A stretch of DNA of 64,000 nt from Paenibacillus sp. HGH0039 (lineage in GTDB: Bacteria; Bacillota; Bacilli; Paenibacillales; NBRC-103111). Position 1 is the stretch's first letter. Every line of letters starts with the position of its first letter. Made by a program: the position numbers and the translations under genes. Shown here piece after piece: positions 34,740-43,540 of this stretch. The stretch spans positions 2,280,310 through 2,344,309 of the forward strand of contig NZ_KE150412.1 of NCBI RefSeq assembly GCF_000411255.1, written 5' to 3'. Below the pieces are notes generated by a model. The model was not told the origin of the DNA and made no database searches. It saw nothing but the letters and a program-made list of their open reading frames with translations.

Positions 34740-35285
34740 TTATAAATAACCCATTTTCACTTTTGTACAAGCATTGAATGTTTCTTTGTTACTGCAATAG
34801 ACAGGGAAACTCAAATCAAAATTTCCGAGCACCACAAAACTTCCAAAAAAGAAATTCGAAAAGAAAACCTCTCTTGTCGATAAGCTTAGTATCAATTTTA
34901 CGATAGAAATATCTCTAACTTTTATTAATGCATCTTCCGTGATACTATTTTTCATATTTAATACCAACTTGACCTCTTCTGAATCAAATTTTTTCTTTAA
35001 TTCCCTATTATTAATGCTCTTAAAATTTCTAATGAAAATATGAAAGTCTGGGTATTCTCTGATGCACCTGAGTACAAATTCAATAAAGTTCTTTTCATAT
35101 CTGATATTATGTCCTTCGTAACTAATTAACCTTAACGCTTCTTCTTCATCTAGAGCCTTATTGTATTTATCAAGAATCCCGACAACTAATTTGTTAGGAT
35201 GATCAAGATTTTCAACATCCAATCTACCAAAAATGCTAATTACTTTTTCAATTTCATCACTAGAAGCATATTCTATGGCTTCCAA
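34740..35285 (-). CDS. Hypothetical protein in an immunity-gene island
   Basis: A 181-residue cytoplasmic protein, helical and acidic in its first half, with no motif I know. The start is TTG at 35285 with GAGGTGA 5 nt before. The region has much lower GC than its surroundings. It follows the HEAT-repeat, DUF2247 and frameshifted genes on the same strand, so it is probably another immunity-type protein of the polymorphic-toxin island. A C-terminal stretch, SFPVYCSNKETFNACTKVKM, is odd for a helical protein. Confidence 0.6.
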   Translation of the reverse strand: MEAIEYASSDEIEKVISIFGRLDVENLDHPNKLVVGILDKYNKALDEEEALRLISYEGHNIRYEKNFIEFVLRCIREYPDFHIFIRNFKSINNRELKKKFDSEEVKLVLNMKNSITEDALIKVRDISIVKLILSLSTREVFFSNFFFGSFVVLGNFDLSFPVYCSNKETFNACTKVKMGYL

Positions 35286-35364
35286 TAAATCACCTCATTT
35301 TCTTAGGGTATCAGCAGCTTGGTCAAGAATTTTCAGGAGGATCAATCTCCAAGGGTTTGAACTT

Positions 35365-35672
35365 TCAATTCTTTTGATCTAGTTTTGTTAATATCTCTTC
35401 CTCGGTAAAGTATTGGATGTTATCGTATTCCCAATTTAAATGACGATTAATAGCTCTTACCGCCTCTTCCCAAGTGGGACGAATACAATCTTTGAGTATT
35501 TTTCTTATTTCAGTTTCCACCAAGTCTAACTCAAAATTTTGAACAATGAATGTTGCTCGACTGAGCCACTATCATCTTCTTCTGCAATATAAGCTGTCCC
35601 CCTTAATTTTGAGCCTTTTAAATCATCTTGGATTTCAATAATATCGATACCTTTAAGTACAGGTATTACCAA
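35365..35672 (-). pseudogene. Frameshifted small immunity-type gene
   Basis: A TTG at 35672, preceded by GGGGGGAG, opens a frame of about 47 codons (MVIPVLKGIDIIEIQDDL..) that stops early. Reading shifts near 35560-35572, after which SRATFIVQNFELDLVETEI and WEEAVRAINRHLNWEYDN continue in another frame to a stop at 35365. Joined, they make a protein of about 102 residues. The two halves have the same low-GC codon use, so the break is recent or a sequencing error. Confidence 0.75.
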
Positions 35673-35687
35673 TGATAACTCCCCCCT

Positions 35688-36179
35688 TTAACAACTACCT
35701 AAGATCTCAAGAGCCTCTTGCAATTCCTCATCTGCGATCGTGTTACTAAGGTTTGCTTGTAATTTAGTCCTGCAATTATGTTTTAATGCTGCAGACATAT
35801 TTTTAACGTTAATTCTTAAGAGTGAAATCGATTGCCATCTCACCTCAAAATTACCTTCGATCAATAACTCCGTTATTAACTCTCCGTAATCAGAGCAATC
35901 AAAACTTTCTAGAGCATAGAGTAAGGTTCCTCTAGAGTTTTGTGTTTTAGGGCTTTTAAGCAAGCTGATTATAGGAACGACGGCATCATCACAACCTATA
36001 TCAGAAAGTGCTATAGCAATTGTATTTCTTAGCTGATTACTTTCCGTATCCAATAAGGTGTTTATGAGTATAGGAACAGCTTCTATTAATTTGGAGTCTC
36101 CTATTTTTTCAACAATAGAACTGGCTTCTTCTATGTTATTTTTGCTGACTTCTTCTTTTAATGAATCGATTATTTCCAC
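35688..36179 (-). CDS. HEAT-repeat protein, likely immunity protein
   Basis: A 163-residue all-helical protein built of about four HEAT-like repeats (LIEAVPILINTLLD, LRNTIAIALSDIGCDDAVVP, SRGTLLYALESFDCSDYG, EVRWQSISLLRINV). Short HEAT proteins often neutralise toxins in polymorphic-toxin loci. The start is GTG at 36179 after GGAGGG; the nearby ATG is in another frame. Confidence 0.78.
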   Translation of the reverse strand: MEIIDSLKEEVSKNNIEEASSIVEKIGDSKLIEAVPILINTLLDTESNQLRNTIAIALSDIGCDDAVVPIISLLKSPKTQNSRGTLLYALESFDCSDYGELITELLIEGNFEVRWQSISLLRINVKNMSAALKHNCRTKLQANLSNTIADEELQEALEILGSC

Positions 36180-36317
36180 TTTTCATTTCCCTCCAGAATT
36201 ACAATTTTTTCATACAACGGCTGTTATTTATTAACTTTTTCTCATGGAGTTTTTAAAAATAATGCACTATATCTCTCTTTATATTCAAATGTTGTTTGCG
36301 AACTTGATTGTTAACTG

Positions 36318-36830
36318 TCATTCTGCCAAGAAGTATTTAACTCTTTCTTGCTCTAAGAATTCTTTCCAACGGTTATATAAGTACGCAGTGTTTAATTTCA
36401 CCAGACTTGTAATTGTTCGCTTTGAAGGCATATATCGAACAAATTCAGAAATTTTTTCTGGATAGTTGAAATCTGCATATATATTTTCGACCATTTCAAG
36501 AGGGTCTAAATAAAGTTCCTTGTGCTCAAAGATCCAATTCAAAAGCAGAAATAGAAATTTATCTCGTGAACTGCTACCATCCTGTTCATAAATTTGATTT
36601 AATAACTCATCAATATACCAGAAATTTGATTCTTCATTGGTTAAACAAGCTAACTCTAAGACTTTCTGATGTGTCTTTTCTTTTTCTTTTCCAACAATAT
36701 TAATAGCATGTTCTACTGCTGCCTCTCGAGACATATACCCTTGTTCAACTGCAAATAAAAGATCGCTCCAGGTTAGATTAATTAGATTTGTAACGTAATC
36801 ATAAGGGAGTGAGATATTTAGTGAATTCAT
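36318..36830 (-). CDS. DUF2247 family protein, likely immunity protein
   Basis: A 170-residue protein. SLPYDYVTNLINLTWSDLLF, the internal EGYMSREAAVEHAI and a helical C-terminus match the DUF2247 family, recurrently found beside polymorphic toxins. It begins within 20 nt of the stop codon of a degraded toxin C-terminus, the standard toxin-immunity arrangement. The ATG at 36830 is used because AGAGG lies 8 nt before it; an upstream ATG at 36848 overlaps the toxin stop as TAATG. Confidence 0.8.
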   Translation of the reverse strand: MNSLNISLPYDYVTNLINLTWSDLLFAVEQGYMSREAAVEHAINIVGKEKEKTHQKVLELACLTNEESNFWYIDELLNQIYEQDGSSSRDKFLFLLLNWIFEHKELYLDPLEMVENIYADFNYPEKISEFVRYMPSKRTITSLVKLNTAYLYNRWKEFLEQERVKYFLAE

Positions 36831-36847
36831 TTTATTAGCCTCTTTCA

Positions 36848-36987
36848 TTACAGGTTTATAGCTTTTTGATTTGGAATTCCATTTATTTTACCGTCTTCAA
36901 TAAATCTCTGATGAGGTACTGTACCACCAGGATTTATATATATTCGTATACACCACTCTTTCCATTCAACTTACCATAGCGAGAACC
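36848..36987 (-). pseudogene. C-terminal remnant of a polymorphic toxin
   Basis: On the minus strand GSRYGKLNGKSGVYEYI is followed, after a 2-nt excess in a TA-repeat, by NPGGTVPHQRFIEDGKIN and GIPNQ, and stops at 36848. This is the ending typical of RHS/WXG/LXG-type toxin C-terminal domains. Only about 45 codons remain, with an in-frame stop just upstream, so the toxin is dead. It explains the immunity genes that follow. Confidence 0.7.
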
Positions 36988-37077
36988 CTAATAACTATTT
37001 TATTGTATTTTATTTCCCCCGAAGCAAATTTCGATGGTCTCCAAATTACATCGTTACAGGCTACAGGCCTTCTATAC

Positions 37078-37130
37078 AAAAAAAAGCCGTACCAAAATCA
37101 TCTGCGATGAATTTCGGTACAGCTCTTTTT
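37078..37130. terminator. Bidirectional terminator
   Basis: AGCCGTACC (37085-37093) pairs with GGTACAGCT (37116-37124, one mismatch), with further AAAAT/ATTT pairing inside, A run left and T run right. It ends the S-layer-domain gene. Confidence 0.85.
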
Positions 37131-37169
37131 CTTTGTGCCACTTGCTCAATTTCTAGCGGGGAAGCTTCT

Positions 37170-38489
37170 CTATTTTGCCGGTATCACGAAATACGCACCT
37201 GAAATATACGTGCTTTCGATATAGCCGATAGAGAGATATACGCCCTGTTTCTCGGCTGCAGCGGCAATCGGGTTGAAATGGAAGGTGGCTGTTTTGGTCG
37301 CCGGGTCATAGTCTGTTTTGGTAATTTCAAGTTCTTTGTATTGGGACGGATCCTGCAAATCCTCCTGAGCGATGGAGATCGAATCAATGTCCGCTCTGAA
37401 TTTCCCGCCGTAGCCGTCGTCCTCCACCTTCGGCTCTTCGAAGAAAACGAATTGAACCGTACCGTTGGAAGCTAGAACGCTTTTAATATTTCCCTGGCTG
37501 GCGTGAACGGTTTTGGAACCTACGACGGATTGGTCGGATGCCAGCTTGGCGACGACCTTGAAATCCTCAATCCAGGAATACCAGCCGACATTAAGCTTGC
37601 CCGTAGCCGGGTCGATTGTAATGCCGTATGAAGAGCCTTCCTCGTCATTCCATCTCTGGTGATCGTTTGCGAATTCCAGGCTCCAGACGACCTTGGCGTC
37701 TTTGACGGCCTCGCCGTTTTTGTTTTTGACGGCCGCTTCAAAAGAAATGCTTTGGGCCGACTCATCCGTCAGTTTCACGGAATCCGGGCCGGTGATGGCA
37801 ATGGTGCCCTCGGCTAGCTGAGCCGTCTCCTCCGGACCTGGTCCCGTGGTCTCCGTCGGAGCTGTCGTTTCACCGGCTGCCCGCTGCAGCGTGACGATCG
37901 TTTCGGCGCGGGTGATCGGCGCATCGGGCTTGAAGGAACGGTCCGCATAGCCGCTCATCACGCCGGAGCTGACTACGGCCGCAATGGCCGAGCTTCCCCA
38001 CGACGCGATGGCGGACTGATCGCGGAAAGCCGCGGCTGTTTCGCTCTGAGCCGCTGTCTTGTTCAGCAGCCGGGCGACAATCACGGCCGCCTCCTGCCGG
38101 GAAATCGAAGCGTTGGGACGGAAGCTGCCGTCCGGGTATCCTTCGATATATTTGGCCTGGACCGCTTTGGCGACTTCGCCGTACATCCAGTCGGAGGCTG
38201 CGACGTCTTTGAAGGATGCCGTGCCCTGCGCTTCCAGCTTGAACGAACGGTTAACCAGCGAAACGAACTCCGCGCGGGTTACCGCCTTATCCGGCTTCAA
38301 CGTGCCGTCTGCGTAACCCTGTATGTATCCTTTGTCTACCCACTGCTTTGTCTGCTGCTCGGCCCAGTGACCCGAGATATCGCTTGCCGCGGACGCAGAA
38401 GCGGCCCAGGATAGTTGAGCGGGCGCCATCACGGTGCATGCGAGCAGCGTGACCGCCATTTTTTTGCGTAACCCTTTACTTGTTTTCAT
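37170..38489 (-). CDS. S-layer homology (SLH) domain protein
   Basis: A 439-residue exported protein. The signal peptide covers about 1-35. Three SLH domains follow (about 36-80, 92-135, 153-200), each with the ITR/VTRAEF-type motif (AVTRAEFVSLVNR, SISRQEAAVIVARLL, PITRAETIVTLQRA); these bind pyruvylated wall polymer. After a Thr/Glu/Pro-rich linker comes a beta-rich part (about 225-439) that resembles a bacterial Ig-like fold. It is probably a surface protein of unknown partner. The ATG has GAGGAG upstream. Confidence 0.9.
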   Translation of the reverse strand: MKTSKGLRKKMAVTLLACTVMAPAQLSWAASASAASDISGHWAEQQTKQWVDKGYIQGYADGTLKPDKAVTRAEFVSLVNRSFKLEAQGTASFKDVAASDWMYGEVAKAVQAKYIEGYPDGSFRPNASISRQEAAVIVARLLNKTAAQSETAAAFRDQSAIASWGSSAIAAVVSSGVMSGYADRSFKPDAPITRAETIVTLQRAAGETTAPTETTGPGPEETAQLAEGTIAITGPDSVKLTDESAQSISFEAAVKNKNGEAVKDAKVVWSLEFANDHQRWNDEEGSSYGITIDPATGKLNVGWYSWIEDFKVVAKLASDQSVVGSKTVHASQGNIKSVLASNGTVQFVFFEEPKVEDDGYGGKFRADIDSISIAQEDLQDPSQYKELEITKTDYDPATKTATFHFNPIAAAAEKQGVYLSIGYIESTYISGAYFVIPAK

Positions 38490-38690
38490 TCGATGATGCT
38501 CCTCTCTGAGTGTAGTCTCCTAATCATTCGACCGCCTTCCACAATTTACCTTCATTTCGTGCCTATATTATGATTCTTTAGACCTATAAAAAAAATAAAT
38601 AAAATCTTATTATTTTCATCCGTTAATAAAATGAATGATTTCTTACATAATCTTATTAAATAATTTCGTATACATCGTTTTAAACGGCGG

Positions 38691-38724
38691 AAAAAAAGCC
38701 GGTTATCCATCCGGATAACCAGCT
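38691..38724 (-). terminator. Terminator after the HAD gene
   Basis: AGC-C-GGTTATCC (38697-38708) pairs with GGATAACC-A-GCT (38713-38724), and on the minus strand T7 follows. It marks the end of the sugar-catabolic operon. Confidence 0.9.
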
Positions 38725-38737
38725 TCATTCTCCAAAC

Positions 38738-39496
38738 CTATTCCTCCGGCACCGCATCCAGCCCAAAAATATACTGCTGAATAGCCTGCGCCACGCCGTC
38801 CTCGCCGTTCGTGCCGGTGACGGCATCCGCCGCCTCTTTCAGCTCCGCGTCGGCATTGCCCATCGCGATGCCCAGGCCGGCGGCCTGGATGAGCATCCGG
38901 TCGTTATGATGATCGCCGATGGCCATAACCTCGTGCATGCCGACCCCAAGCAGCTCGCATACTTTGCGTACGCCCGATTCTTTCGTCACTCCAAGGGCGG
39001 AGATTTCCATGTTCGTATCGGCAGAGCGGGTCACTTCAAGCATGCCCATCTGCCGCACCTGCTCGCGAAGCCCCGCAATGGTGGGCAGATCGTGATGGCC
39101 CATGCCGAATTTCATCCAGTCCCGGTCGAACATTTCCTCCGTCCACTCTTCCCGGTTCGTCAAGCTTTCCACACTGTAGCCCCAGTACCAGGCGTCCGCC
39201 CCGACCGCCAGCTTATGCAGCTCGCGGATTTGCTGCCGGGACAAATAGTGGCGCTCCCACAACCGGCCCGGTCCTTTCCAGATCTCGGCCCCGTTGAGCA
39301 GCACCATGGGCACATCCAGCCGGAGCTCGTCCCAATACGATTTGGCAGTCTGGATGCCCCGTCCCGTCGAGAAAATAACGGTGACGCCAGCCTCCGTCGC
39401 GCGCCGGATCCATATCCGATTCACCTCGGATATGCGTTTGTCATCGGTCAGCGTGGTACCGTCCAGGTCCAGCGCGACCAGTTTGTAAGCCGACAT
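38738..39496 (-). CDS. Cof-type HAD phosphatase
   Basis: A 252-residue haloacid dehalogenase-like hydrolase with a C2 cap. ALDLDGTTL has the nucleophile Asp10, STGRG is motif II, and AIGDHHNDRMLIQAAGLGIAMGNA is motif IV. It removes phosphate from a sugar phosphate or related compound. It starts 13 nt after the upstream dehydrogenase stop and is the last gene of the locus. Confidence 0.92.
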   Translation of the reverse strand: MSAYKLVALDLDGTTLTDDKRISEVNRIWIRRATEAGVTVIFSTGRGIQTAKSYWDELRLDVPMVLLNGAEIWKGPGRLWERHYLSRQQIRELHKLAVGADAWYWGYSVESLTNREEWTEEMFDRDWMKFGMGHHDLPTIAGLREQVRQMGMLEVTRSADTNMEISALGVTKESGVRKVCELLGVGMHEVMAIGDHHNDRMLIQAAGLGIAMGNADAELKEAADAVTGTNGEDGVAQAIQQYIFGLDAVPEE

Positions 39497-39509
39497 GCCG
39501 CAAGCCCCC

Positions 39510-40523
39510 CTATTCCACGGAATACCTGCCGTGTTCGTTTAATGCAACCGGCTCGCCCCGGCGGACGGATTCGTAAGCCGCTGCGGCTACGGCGGCGGAA
39601 CGGAGACCGTCCCTGCCGGTAACCGGCACTTCTTTGCCCTCCCGGACGGAGACGATAAAAGCCTCGACCATAGTACGGTTCATATTCTCGCCCCAGTGGC
39701 TCCACCGGGCTTTGTCCGCTCCGTCGCTGTACACTTCGTTCTTCTGGCCGAAAGCATCGACGGAGAGCATGCCTTCGGTCCCGACGATTTCCAGGGTGAC
39801 GTCTCCCCAGTAAGGGAACGAACGGGTACGGGACCAGCTTGTGTCGATCGACGCGAAGACCCCGCTCTCGAACTTCACGTGCAGGAAGCCCGTGTCCTCC
39901 ACCGGAATATCGTGAAACAGCGTAGCCGTTTCCGCATAAACCTCCGTCACGTGGCTGCCCAGCATCCAGTGCAGAAGGTCCAGTACATGGACGGAGTGGT
40001 CCAGCAGCGCTCCGCCGCCGGAGAGCGCCGGGTCGACGAACCAGCCGCCCGGCATCGTGCCGCGGTTGGTTCCTTTGACGGCCAAGATATCGCCGATTTC
40101 ACCGCGGTCCACAGCCGTTTTGGCCTGAATGACCGCAGGGAGAAACCGGCACGGAAAGGCCGTCATCAAGCGGACGCCGCTTTCTTCGCAGGCTTGAATC
40201 ATCCGCTCCATTTCGTCCACATTCAGGCCCAGCGGCTTCTCGCAAAGCACGTGCTTGCCCGCGCGGGCGGCCGCAACGGTCATCTCCGCATGACGGATAT
40301 TCTCCGAGCAGATGACCACGGCATCGCAGTCGTCCGCCAGCAGCTCCCGGTAGTCGGCGTAATAGCGGATGCCAGGGGCTTCCTCCAGGTACTCCCGGAC
40401 CCTCGCTTCGCTCTCATCCGCTATGGCCGTCACTTGTACGCCCGGTATGTTGTGAAGCAGGCGGTAAATCCCCGCCGCATGCCCGTGCGCAAAGCTGATC
40501 ATCCCGATGTTAACGGTAGACAT
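39510..40523 (-). CDS. Gfo/Idh/MocA family oxidoreductase (second)
   Basis: A 337-residue NAD(P)-dependent dehydrogenase of sugars or inositols. The Rossmann entry NIGMISFAHGHAAGIYR lacks the classical GxGxxG and keeps only GHAAG. LCEKPLGLNVDEMERMIQA (about 96-114) has the catalytic EKP motif, and GGALLDHSVHVLDLLHWMLG is the conserved C-terminal segment with His. It overlaps the upstream paralogue by 14 nt. Confidence 0.88.
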   Translation of the reverse strand: MSTVNIGMISFAHGHAAGIYRLLHNIPGVQVTAIADESEARVREYLEEAPGIRYYADYRELLADDCDAVVICSENIRHAEMTVAAARAGKHVLCEKPLGLNVDEMERMIQACEESGVRLMTAFPCRFLPAVIQAKTAVDRGEIGDILAVKGTNRGTMPGGWFVDPALSGGGALLDHSVHVLDLLHWMLGSHVTEVYAETATLFHDIPVEDTGFLHVKFESGVFASIDTSWSRTRSFPYWGDVTLEIVGTEGMLSVDAFGQKNEVYSDGADKARWSHWGENMNRTMVEAFIVSVREGKEVPVTGRDGLRSAAVAAAAYESVRRGEPVALNEHGRYSVE

Positions 40524-41541
40524 GCCGATTTTCCCCCTCCCGTGCGTTTATATCCTTCAGCTTGACCGGCCGCCCCGTACGTGCGGATTCGATCACGGCC
40601 AGACTGGTCCGCAGGGCGCTGCATGCGTCTTCGACCGTTACTTCAGGCTCTCGTCCGGTCCGCACGCAATCGGCGAAATGGGCCAGCTCCAGGTAATACG
40701 GATTGTATGTCGACGGGCTTTTCGGTACCGGAACAGCCGCCGCCACGCCTGACCCGGACGCCGTTTCCTTCGCTTTAAACACGCGGAGCGACACGGCATT
40801 CTCACTGTTGAAGCGGAGCACACCGCCGGTTCCCGCCAATTCCACACCTGTCGTAAAAGGACCAGGGAATCCCCAGTACGCTTCCAGGTGGGCGATCTCC
40901 CCGCCGCCGAAACGCAATGTCGCCAGCGCGTAATCGGTATTTCCTTCCCTCCGGTTCATCGCATACACCGATACGGCTCTGCCGAAAAGGCTCTGCGCGA
41001 AGTCGATATCGTGAATCATCAAATCGAGAATGACGCCTCCGCTTTTATCGCTGTTCGCATACCAGGGCTTCGCCAAACCGGGATTAGCCCCCATGCGCTT
41101 CGCGTGCAGAACCGCCGGGGTCCCGATCGTCCCTTCGGCGGCCTTGCGCCGGATATCCGCATAGCTCGGGAAGAAGCGGACGACGTGGCCGATAAACAAG
41201 CGGACGCCCTGCTTCTTGCATTCGGCGGCCGCTTCCTCCGCCTCGTCCGCCGACAGGGCGATCGGCTTCTCGCAGATCACATGCCTGCCGGTACGGGCCG
41301 CCTTGAAAATAAACTCTTTATGCAGATGGGTAGGCAGGCAGATATCCACGATATCCGGATCCGCCTCCCCGATCATCCGGTCGAAATCTTCGTAAGCCTC
41401 CGTCTCCAGTCTGCCTGCCAGACTGCGCACCGCCCCTTCCTGCGCGTCGCACACGCCGGCAAGCCGGATACCGGGCATTCTTTTCCACTCGGCCGCATGA
41501 GTACGTCCCATTGTCCCGCAGCCTATTACAGCGACTTTCAC
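40510..41541 (-). CDS. Gfo/Idh/MocA family oxidoreductase (first)
   Basis: A 343-residue dehydrogenase. VAVIGCGTMGRTHAAEWKR is a textbook GxGxxG loop, ICEKPIALSADEAEEA holds the EKP motif, and SGGVILDLMIHDIDFAQSLFG carries the catalytic His. I choose the GTG at 41541 because GGGGGAG lies 6 nt before it and the protein then begins directly at VKVAVIG; upstream in-frame ATGs have no good site. Two paralogous dehydrogenases in tandem usually interconvert a sugar or cyclitol by successive oxidation and reduction. Confidence 0.88.
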   Translation of the reverse strand: MKVAVIGCGTMGRTHAAEWKRMPGIRLAGVCDAQEGAVRSLAGRLETEAYEDFDRMIGEADPDIVDICLPTHLHKEFIFKAARTGRHVICEKPIALSADEAEEAAAECKKQGVRLFIGHVVRFFPSYADIRRKAAEGTIGTPAVLHAKRMGANPGLAKPWYANSDKSGGVILDLMIHDIDFAQSLFGRAVSVYAMNRREGNTDYALATLRFGGGEIAHLEAYWGFPGPFTTGVELAGTGGVLRFNSENAVSLRVFKAKETASGSGVAAAVPVPKSPSTYNPYYLELAHFADCVRTGREPEVTVEDACSALRTSLAVIESARTGRPVKLKDINAREGENRHVYR

Positions 41542-41661
41542 CTGACACTCCCCCAATTCCACGCGCATCGGATCCCTCTGTTTCCATGAGTTCCGCACGT
41601 AAGCATACTTTCTATATCCAACATCTGTTTAACCGGCAAGCCCCCGTCTTCAGCCGGAGAG

Positions 41662-42498
41662 CTATCCTTTGACCGCCCCGAGCGTAGCTCCCTGCATAAT
41701 GAGTCTCTGGAAGAGAATGAACACAATCACGGAAGGCACCATCGCGATCGTCACCCCGGCGAACAGGGTTACCCAGTCGGCCGTATATTCCATCATCTTG
41801 TTCGCCTGGTACATTTGTACGGCGATCGTATATTTTTCCGGATCGCTCAAGTAAATGAACGGACCCATGAAGTTGTTGTAGTACCCGAGAAACTTGAAGA
41901 TCGCGACCGTCACGATCCCCGGCGTGGACAGCGGCACAATAATGCGCAGGAACACTTGAAAAATCGAAGCGCCGTCCATATTCGCGCTTTCTTCCAGATC
42001 TTTGGGCAGCGATTTCATAAATCCGCCCAGCAGCATCAGGTAGAAGACGCTCTCCCCCAGGGCGGATAACAGGATAAGCCCCGTCAGGCTGTTGGTCAGG
42101 TGCAGCTCCCGCATGATGACATATTGCGGTACGAGCGCATTGATGCCGGGCAGGAACAAAGACAGCATGATCAGTCCCCAGATCACCTGACGGCCCTTAA
42201 ATTCCAGCCGGGTCAGCGCGTACGCGTTGAGCGTCGTAAAAATAAGGCTGACTACCAGGCTTCCGCCGACATAATAGAGCGTATTCAGCAAGGACTTGCC
42301 GAAGCCGTACTCCGTCCAGGCCGTCTTGTAATTCGACCATTCCAGCTTGGACGGAAGACTCCAGATATTTTGAAAAAATTCGGGATTGCTTTTGAGCGAC
42401 TCGTAGAACACCCAGCACAGCGGGAAAATAATCGTCAGCGCCCAGGCGTACAAGCAGAGGCGCCAAACCACATCCATAAACGTCCGTTTTTCTTTCAC
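41662..42498 (-). CDS. Carbohydrate ABC permease, MalG type (second system)
   Basis: A 278-residue CUT1 permease with six segments and the docking loop EESANMDGASIFQVFLRIIV. The start is GTG at 42498 with GGGAGCGG upstream. It pairs with the MalF-type gene 30 nt before. The gap to the next gene (41542-41661) shows no terminator, so the dehydrogenases are probably in the same operon. Confidence 0.93.
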   Translation of the reverse strand: MKEKRTFMDVVWRLCLYAWALTIIFPLCWVFYESLKSNPEFFQNIWSLPSKLEWSNYKTAWTEYGFGKSLLNTLYYVGGSLVVSLIFTTLNAYALTRLEFKGRQVIWGLIMLSLFLPGINALVPQYVIMRELHLTNSLTGLILLSALGESVFYLMLLGGFMKSLPKDLEESANMDGASIFQVFLRIIVPLSTPGIVTVAIFKFLGYYNNFMGPFIYLSDPEKYTIAVQMYQANKMMEYTADWVTLFAGVTIAMVPSVIVFILFQRLIMQGATLGAVKG

Positions 42499-42528
42499 TG
42501 CAATCCGCTCCCTGTCCGTAGGTAATGA

Positions 42529-43476
42529 CTAGTATTCGACGCCCCGGTTCGGCAAAAATTTGTCCATCAGCAGCTTGGCCGTCACCAGGATCACAAAGAG
42601 AATCATGCCTACCGACGAGGCGTATCCGTAGTTGATGTACTCCTTGCCGAAAGCGAGGTTGAACATATACAGGCCGATTACATCCGTCGATCCGGAAGGG
42701 CCCCCGTTGGTCATGATAAGAATAAGCTCGAACGTCTTCAGCGTACTGACGACCAGGAACAGCACGCTCACCCGGACCACCGGCATAATGAGGGGCAGCG
42801 TGATTTTAAACAGGCGGGTCATGTGACCGGCGCCTTCGAGAATAGCCGACTCGTACAAGGATTTCGGAATCGCGGTCATCGCATTGACGAAAATAATGAC
42901 ATAGAGGCCGACGCCGCCCCAGACCCACGGAGGGATCAGGGCCCACAAGGCCGTATTTTCACTGCCCAGCCAGTAGAAATTTTTCAAGTCGATCCCGAGC
43001 AGTCCCAGTGCGCCGTTTAGAAGGCCGTAGGTTCCGTCGTAAATAAACGCCCACAGCAGAGCGACGACCACAATGGACAGGACGTTCGGAAAGAAAAATA
43101 AAATTTTCAGCAGTTTATTTTCTCTGTAAGTCTTATAGGTGACCAGATAAGCAAGGACAAGAGAGATCAGGACGACAAGAGCAGGCACCGTCAGCATGAA
43201 GATCACATTGTGGCGCAGCGCCCGCCAGACGTATTCATCCTGCAAGGCCGTCACGAAATTTTTCAAGCCGACGAACTCCGGTTCTTTCAGCCCGTCCCAG
43301 TCCAGCAGTGCATAATATACGGACAGAACATTGGGAAACAATGTAAAAAGAAGATAACCTCCAAACGGCGGCACGATGGCAAGGATGAGAAAAATCCATT
43401 TCTGCGTTTTCGCTTTATCCAGCCCCGTCCGGCTGATGAAGCTTCGCGGCGCTTTTACGGCTATTGGGTCCGACAA
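42529..43476 (-). CDS. Carbohydrate ABC permease, MalF type (second system)
   Basis: A 315-residue permease with six segments. The EAA loop is YESAILEGAGHMTRLFKITL. The start codon is TTG at 43476 after GAGAGGAG. It is preceded by the solute-binding protein gene after 64 nt. Confidence 0.92.
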   Translation of the reverse strand: MSDPIAVKAPRSFISRTGLDKAKTQKWIFLILAIVPPFGGYLLFTLFPNVLSVYYALLDWDGLKEPEFVGLKNFVTALQDEYVWRALRHNVIFMLTVPALVVLISLVLAYLVTYKTYRENKLLKILFFFPNVLSIVVVALLWAFIYDGTYGLLNGALGLLGIDLKNFYWLGSENTALWALIPPWVWGGVGLYVIIFVNAMTAIPKSLYESAILEGAGHMTRLFKITLPLIMPVVRVSVLFLVVSTLKTFELILIMTNGGPSGSTDVIGLYMFNLAFGKEYINYGYASSVGMILFVILVTAKLLMDKFLPNRGVEY

Positions 43477-43540
43477 GGGAAGTCAACTCCTCTCAGGAAA
43501 ATGAAAGCGAAGAGGGTTCCCTCCCCGCTTGATGGCTTTT

